From assembly GCA_937907325.1 (NCBI GenBank), contig CALERO010000096.1:1-9355 (forward strand): DNA of 9,355 nucleotides, in the 5' to 3' direction. The number at the start of each line of letters is the position of its first letter. Position 1 is the first letter of the stretch. The position numbers and the translations under genes were made by a program. Below, piece by piece: positions 5,425 to 9,355 of the stretch. Origin of the DNA: UBA4716 sp002438865. Its GTDB lineage: Bacteria; Bacillota; Clostridia; UBA1381. The notes beneath the pieces were generated by a model that worked only from the letters and a program-made list of their open reading frames with translations, did not search any database and had not been told where the DNA came from.

Positions 5425-5708
5425 TAAACATCTTTTTTTCCCAAAGCGTCAAAAAACATTTCATAATAATCGTCCCAGCCGTCAGGTTCTTCACGTCCGC
5501 CGCCGTTTACGCTCCGAAGCATTTCGTCGCAGAACTCACGCCCCATAGTTGCAAGCCCGTAAAGCGTAATCTTGTACCCGAGCTTATCGCACAAATCGCA
5601 GAAAGCTTTCATCGGGTCTTTTTCGGTGCGTGTTTTAAGGAGTTTTTCACGCAGTGCAGGGTCTTTTTGCGCATTTTGCTGCAGGCGCATCAATTCTTCA
5701 TATTCCAT
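5424..5708 (-). CDS. Small Nif11-like protein of unknown function
   Basis: 94 residues starting at the ATG at 5708. Its ribosome binding site is weak (AAAGCGG), but a consensus promoter lies just upstream. Residues 5-45 resemble the Nif11 domain: a helix with KDPALREKLLKT, then a DP step, then a helix leading into LGYKIT, where Nif11 proteins have an AGF/AGY turn. Residues 48-68 form another helix, and a GGG follows at 69-71, like the double-Gly end of Nif11 leader peptides of ribosomally made peptides. The tail (72-94) is acidic and aromatic (GWDDYYEMFF) and lacks the Cys, Ser or Thr a modified core would need. Four Cys lie in the helical part. No peptide-modifying enzyme or exporter is seen nearby, so a soluble regulatory or stand-alone role is as likely. 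The neighbour is hpf, 79 bases downstream. The family call is tentative. Confidence 0.7.
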   Translation of the reverse strand: MEYEELMRLQQNAQKDPALREKLLKTRTEKDPMKAFCDLCDKLGYKITLYGLATMGREFCDEMLRSVNGGGREEPDGWDDYYEMFFDALGKKDV

Positions 5709-5740
5709 AATAAATACCGCTTTCTTTTGGATATATTTAT

Positions 5741-5769
5741 ATTATACATCTGTTGACCTGATAAGTCAA
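5741..5769 (-). promoter_or_regulatory. Sigma-A promoter of the Nif11-like gene
   Basis: On the minus strand TTGACT (5769-5764), 17-base spacer, TATAAT (5746-5741). It is close to consensus and faces left toward the ATG at 5708. It overlaps by 17 bases the rightward promoter at 5753-5781. Confidence 0.85.
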
Positions 5770-5781
5770 TAATGGTATAAT
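5753..5781 (+). promoter_or_regulatory. Sigma-A promoter of the glycosyltransferase gene
   Basis: TTGACC (5753-5758), 17-base spacer, TATAAT (5776-5781). It is close to consensus and faces right. Transcription would start near 5788, giving a leader of about 54 bases before the ATG at 5842. Each promoter's -35 lies within the spacer of the other. Confidence 0.85.
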
Positions 5782-5841
5782 AACACATAAGTAACAGATT
5801 TTTTAAACTTGCCGTAATTTTTCGGCGGAACGGAGATTAAC

Positions 5842-8800
5842 ATGATATATATACTGATTGTTTGTATGGCGGCGGCACTGCTTTTTGCATTGGTGCGGCG
5901 TACCAATATACTTGCGGATAAAACTTCCGAAACAAATTTGCTGTACCTTGCGGCGGTTATGGGTGCGTTTTCGGTTGTTTATCTGATTGCTTCGGCGGCG
6001 TATTTGGGACATAAAACAGATATGAGCTGTTTTTCGGCGTGGTCGGATATGATATTCAAGGACGGAATAAGGAATTTTTACACCTCTGACGCATTTCACG
6101 ATTATCCGCCCGGCTATATGTATGTGCTGTATTTTATCGGTGCGCTGAAATCCCTTTTCGGCATTTCGGGAACGGCGGAAACTGTGCTTTTGAAAATCCC
6201 GTCGCTTGCGTGCAATCTCGGTTCGGGATATATTATATATAAAATCGCAAAAAAGAATTTCGGCGAAAAGGCGTCTGTGTGGCTGTGCGCCCTTTATCTT
6301 TTTAATCCCGCCGTTATAACAAACGGTGCGCTGTGGGGACAGGTGGACGCCGTATATACATTTACGGTTATGTGTATGATATATCTTATAACCCAAAAAC
6401 GAATGATAGGCTCATATTTTATGTTTGCGCTGTGCATACTTATAAAACCGCAGTCGCTTATATTTACTCCCGTGCTTATACTGGGAATTGCCGAAAATCT
6501 GTTTATAAATAATTTTGATATAAAAAACATAGTAAAAAATCTTCTGTGCGGATTGGGCGCAATTCTTGCGCTTGTGCTGGCATCGGCGCCTTTCGGACTT
6601 AAAAACGTAACGGCGCAGTATGTAACCACGATTGCGGATCAGTACCCGTATTTTACCGTAAACGCCTTTAATCTCTGGGGTGCGCTCGGTATGAACTGGA
6701 AAGGACTTACGATGGCAGGTTCGGCTGTCGGAAGCGCTTTTATAGTGCTGATTGTGTTATACTCGGCGTACGTTTTCTTAAAAAGCAAAAACAGCTCAAA
6801 GTATTGGTACACAGCCACACTTTTAGCGTTTCTGACGTATATGCTGTCGGTTAAAATGCACGACAGATACTCGTTCCCGGCAATGCTCCTTATGCTTGCG
6901 GCGTTTGCAGTGAATAAAGATATTAAAACATATCTGCTGTATGCACTGCTGTCGGTAACACACTTCTTTAACGAGGCGTGGATTTTATTCATATATGATA
7001 CAGACCCGACAAAATATTTCCAAAGCCCTGTTTTCATAGCCGCATCGGCGGTAAATATAATGATTGCGCTGTATATGATATATACGGCTTACAGCGTTTA
7101 TGTTAAAAACAGAATTGAAAACCAACCGATACCTGTAAAAAAAGAAGTAAAAAGAACGGTCGGCAGACGGTATAAATTCAGATTAAGCGAAAAGGCGGTT
7201 AAAATAACAAAATTCGATATAATCGCAATGCTTGTGATAACTGCCGTTTACGGCGGAATTGCTCTGTACGATCTGGGCGATATGAAAGCTCCAGAAACGG
7301 AAACAATGATAACCTCCTCGCCCGTAACGATTGATTTGGGAGTGGATACGGAGATTTCAAAGCTAAGGTATTTCCTCGGCGCATACAATCTTGACGAAAC
7401 ACGTGAACTCGGAATAGATTACATTTCCGCAGACGGCGAAAACGTAAAGACCGATACCGTAAGCGAGGGTGCGGTGTTTTATTGGAACGAAAGCGAGGCT
7501 GATGTGACGGCACGCTATATCACGCTTTGGACAGATGCGGAAAACTTAAGCATAAAGGAAATGGGCGTGATAGGGGCTGACGGCACGTATGTAACGCCGC
7601 AAAATGCCGCCGATAACAGCATAGCGGCAATGTTTGATGAGCAGACGCTTATTCCCGAACGTGCAACATTCAGAAACGGAACGTATTTTGACGAAATATA
7701 TCACGCACGGACAGCGTATGAATTTATACATCACAGTCAAATATACGAATGGACGCACCCTCCGCTCGGCAAGCTGATTATTGCTCTTGGCATTATGATT
7801 TTCGGAATGTGTCCGTTCGGGTGGAGAATTGCCGGAACGGTTGTCGGAATAATCATGGTTCCCGTAATATATCTGTTTGCAAAACGGTTTTTCAAGCGTT
7901 CGTGGCTTGCGGCGGTAATGTGTATTCTGTTTGCGTTTGATTTTATGCATTTTGCGCAGACGAGGATTGCGACCATAGACGTGTACGTCACGTTCTTTAT
8001 AATACTGATGTACTATTTTATGTATCGGTATACGCAAATGAGCTTTTACGATACTCCGCTCAAAAAGACATTTGCTCCGCTTGCACTGTGCGGAATATCT
8101 ATGGGATTGGGGATTGCGAGCAAATGGACGGGCGTTTATGCAGGAGCGGGACTGGCGGTCATATTCTTCGGCGTGCTTATACGCAGATACAACGAATACC
8201 GCTATGCCTTAACCGACCCGACGGGCGAAACAAACGGAATAAGCCACAGTTATGTTATAAAGAATTTTAAGACGTATGCGGTAAAAACAATATTGTGGTG
8301 CTGTATATTCTTTGTTGCGGTTCCGATTGTGATATACTGCCTTTCGTATATCCCGTATATGATGACTCCGAGCGGAAACGGGCTTAAAACGGTTACGGAA
8401 AATATGCGGTCAATGTACACGTATCATTCAAAAACCGTTCTCGGCTCAACGCACCCGTATTCTTCGCTGTGGTATCAGTGGCCCGTAATGTACAGACCTA
8501 TATGGTACTATTCGGGAACAGTTTCGGACAGCTTAAAAGAGGGAATAAGCTCATTCGGCAATCCTGCCGTATGGTGGACGGGAATTGCGGCGTTTGCGTA
8601 TATGATATACCGTGCCGTGCTTAAAAGGGATAAAAATGCGGTATTCCTCATTATTGCATACCTTGCACAGCTTGTGCCGTGGATACCCGTTTCAAGGCTC
8701 ACGTTCATATACCACTATTTCCCGAGTGTACCGTTTGTCGTGCTGATGATAGGATATTCGCTGTGTGCATTTTACGCAGAAGCCGTAACGGAGCGGGGTA

Positions 8801-8949
8801 AAAAGACGGTTATGTATTCGTCGTTTGCATATGCGGCACTGGCTGTTGTATTGTTTATAATGTTCTATCCCGTGCTTTCGGGTCACGCCTGCACGCCGGA
8901 ATATGTATCGCATTGGCTCAGATGGTTCCCGACATGGGCGCTGCTGTGA
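5842..8949 (+). CDS. Two-module GT-C glycosyltransferase: Gpi18-like module fused to a PMT (GT39) module
   Basis: 1035 residues; GGAG lies 6 bases before the ATG. This polytopic membrane protein would use polyprenyl-phosphate sugars on the outer face of the membrane. Residues 1-425 form the first GT-C module, with KTDMSCFSAWSDM (58-70, candidate acidic residue Asp60), DYPPGY (87-92), WGQVDA (165-170), IKPQ (201-204) and KMHDRY (338-343). These are features of Gpi18-related mannosyltransferases (COG5542). Basic residues (about 423-455) and one membrane helix (about 458-476) lead to a beta-rich, discoidin-like segment (about 485-600). The second module, from about 608, is PMT-like: FDEIYHA (616-622, with the Asp-Glu pair expected at the active site), EWTHPPLGK (636-644), FGWRIAG (659-665), FDFMHFAQTRIATIDVY (699-715) and YHYFPSVPF (958-966). 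Likely roles are protein O-glycosylation or cell-surface glycan assembly. Sugar and acceptor are not visible. It is monocistronic, with its own promoter. Confidence 0.92.
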   Translation: MIYILIVCMAAALLFALVRRTNILADKTSETNLLYLAAVMGAFSVVYLIASAAYLGHKTDMSCFSAWSDMIFKDGIRNFYTSDAFHDYPPGYMYVLYFIGALKSLFGISGTAETVLLKIPSLACNLGSGYIIYKIAKKNFGEKASVWLCALYLFNPAVITNGALWGQVDAVYTFTVMCMIYLITQKRMIGSYFMFALCILIKPQSLIFTPVLILGIAENLFINNFDIKNIVKNLLCGLGAILALVLASAPFGLKNVTAQYVTTIADQYPYFTVNAFNLWGALGMNWKGLTMAGSAVGSAFIVLIVLYSAYVFLKSKNSSKYWYTATLLAFLTYMLSVKMHDRYSFPAMLLMLAAFAVNKDIKTYLLYALLSVTHFFNEAWILFIYDTDPTKYFQSPVFIAASAVNIMIALYMIYTAYSVYVKNRIENQPIPVKKEVKRTVGRRYKFRLSEKAVKITKFDIIAMLVITAVYGGIALYDLGDMKAPETETMITSSPVTIDLGVDTEISKLRYFLGAYNLDETRELGIDYISADGENVKTDTVSEGAVFYWNESEADVTARYITLWTDAENLSIKEMGVIGADGTYVTPQNAADNSIAAMFDEQTLIPERATFRNGTYFDEIYHARTAYEFIHHSQIYEWTHPPLGKLIIALGIMIFGMCPFGWRIAGTVVGIIMVPVIYLFAKRFFKRSWLAAVMCILFAFDFMHFAQTRIATIDVYVTFFIILMYYFMYRYTQMSFYDTPLKKTFAPLALCGISMGLGIASKWTGVYAGAGLAVIFFGVLIRRYNEYRYALTDPTGETNGISHSYVIKNFKTYAVKTILWCCIFFVAVPIVIYCLSYIPYMMTPSGNGLKTVTENMRSMYTYHSKTVLGSTHPYSSLWYQWPVMYRPIWYYSGTVSDSLKEGISSFGNPAVWWTGIAAFAYMIYRAVLKRDKNAVFLIIAYLAQLVPWIPVSRLTFIYHYFPSVPFVVLMIGYSLCAFYAEAVTERGKKTVMYSSFAYAALAVVLFIMFYPVLSGHACTPEYVSHWLRWFPTWALL

Positions 8950-9018
8950 ATTTATTGACAATATATTTTGCCGCAAAGACGGGATTTTTATAAAATTCAA
9001 TAAAATTAGCGAAATTTA

Positions 9019-9047
9019 TTGATAAATTTGTAACGCTGTGATATAAT
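9019..9047 (+). promoter_or_regulatory. Sigma-A promoter of the DNA glycosylase gene
   Basis: TTGATA (9019-9024), 17-base spacer, TATAAT (9042-9047), with a start expected near 9054, about 21 bases before the ATG at 9075. The gene therefore does not depend on readthrough from the glycosyltransferase. No clear terminator was found between 8950 and 9018. Confidence 0.8.
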
Positions 9048-9074
9048 GATTATGATTACGGAGAAGTATATCTT

Positions 9075-9355
9075 ATGGAAGTTACGTATGAAAACGGCAA
9101 TGCCGTACTGAAGAAACCCGACAGCTTTAATATTTCGCATATATTTGACTGCGGACAGTGCTTCAGATTTAACAAAACGGACGATAATGCGTATATAGGT
9201 ACTGCGTTCGGCAAAACATTGAAAATATCCGAAAATGGCGGCGATGTAACTCTTTATTGTACAAGCCGTGAGGATTTTGAAAATATCTGGTATGATTTTT
9301 TCGATCTCGGCACGGACTATGCACAAATAAAGCGCACGCTTTCATCTGATGAAGT
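9075..9355 (+). CDS. 8-oxoguanine DNA glycosylase-like protein, N-terminal part
   Basis: 93 codons are seen before the window ends, so the protein is partial. GGAG (9060-9063) lies 11 bases before the ATG. Residues 21-31 read SHIFDCGQCFR, and 66-83 carry REDFENIWYDFFDLGTDY. Both are signatures of the N-terminal OGG1-type domain of base-excision-repair glycosylases (family annotated as 8-oxoguanine DNA glycosylase or DNA-3-methyladenine glycosylase 2 in Clostridia). Such enzymes remove 8-oxoguanine opposite C and nick the strand. The catalytic helix-hairpin-helix with its Lys and Asp would lie beyond the window, so activity cannot be judged. It has its own promoter. Confidence 0.9.
   Translation, partial: MEVTYENGNAVLKKPDSFNISHIFDCGQCFRFNKTDDNAYIGTAFGKTLKISENGGDVTLYCTSREDFENIWYDFFDLGTDYAQIKRTLSSDE

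Noticed and set aside
4772..5548. 258-codon rightward open frame opposite hpf
   Set aside because: It covers hpf and part of the Nif11-like gene on the other strand; both have strong coding evidence, and this frame has no recognisable domain.

Overview
The window looks like a chromosomal segment of a low-to-moderate GC, Gram-positive member of the Clostridia. It has strong AGGAGG-type ribosome binding sites, a CIRCE-controlled groES-groL operon, a long-form ribosome hibernation factor, a cobalamin riboswitch ahead of a secreted surface protein, a BofC-like protein that suggests a spore former, and consensus sigma-A promoters with 17-bp spacers. I cannot name the species.

Left part (1-1259). 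A secreted protein with GLUG-like repeats runs leftwards off the edge (1-683, minus). Its roughly 450-nt leader, read on the minus strand, holds a consensus promoter (1136-1164), a cobalamin riboswitch (940-1119), a weak hairpin with a U-rich tail (866-898), a strong intrinsic terminator (825-865) and a small palindromic repeat element (715-797). This arrangement suggests a surface protein that is switched off when B12 is plentiful, possibly a cobalamin-scavenging protein. Facing right is a small membrane-anchored BofC-like protein (1260-1607) with a possible forespore sigma-F-type promoter.

Centre (1608-4804). A HrcA/CIRCE-regulated promoter drives groES and groL, which end at a bidirectional hairpin terminator shared with the convergent RluA-family pseudouridine synthase (3794-4678, minus). 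Three inverted repeats lie between this enzyme and the hibernation factor gene hpf upstream of it.

Right part (4805-9355). hpf (4805-5344, minus) follows a small Nif11-like protein (5424-5708, minus). The latter's promoter overlaps a divergent, equally good promoter for a 1035-residue membrane glycosyltransferase. That enzyme joins a Gpi18-like GT-C module to a PMT (GT39) module through an extracytoplasmic beta-rich segment. The last gene, with its own promoter, is the start of an 8-oxoguanine DNA glycosylase-like protein, cut by the window edge.

Most of the window is housekeeping (chaperonin, RNA modification, ribosome hibernation, DNA repair). The more distinctive parts are the riboswitch-controlled surface protein with its layered leader, the overlapping divergent promoters, the fused glycosyltransferase and the Nif11-like protein. 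I found no CRISPR array, transposase, phage gene, tRNA or rRNA.
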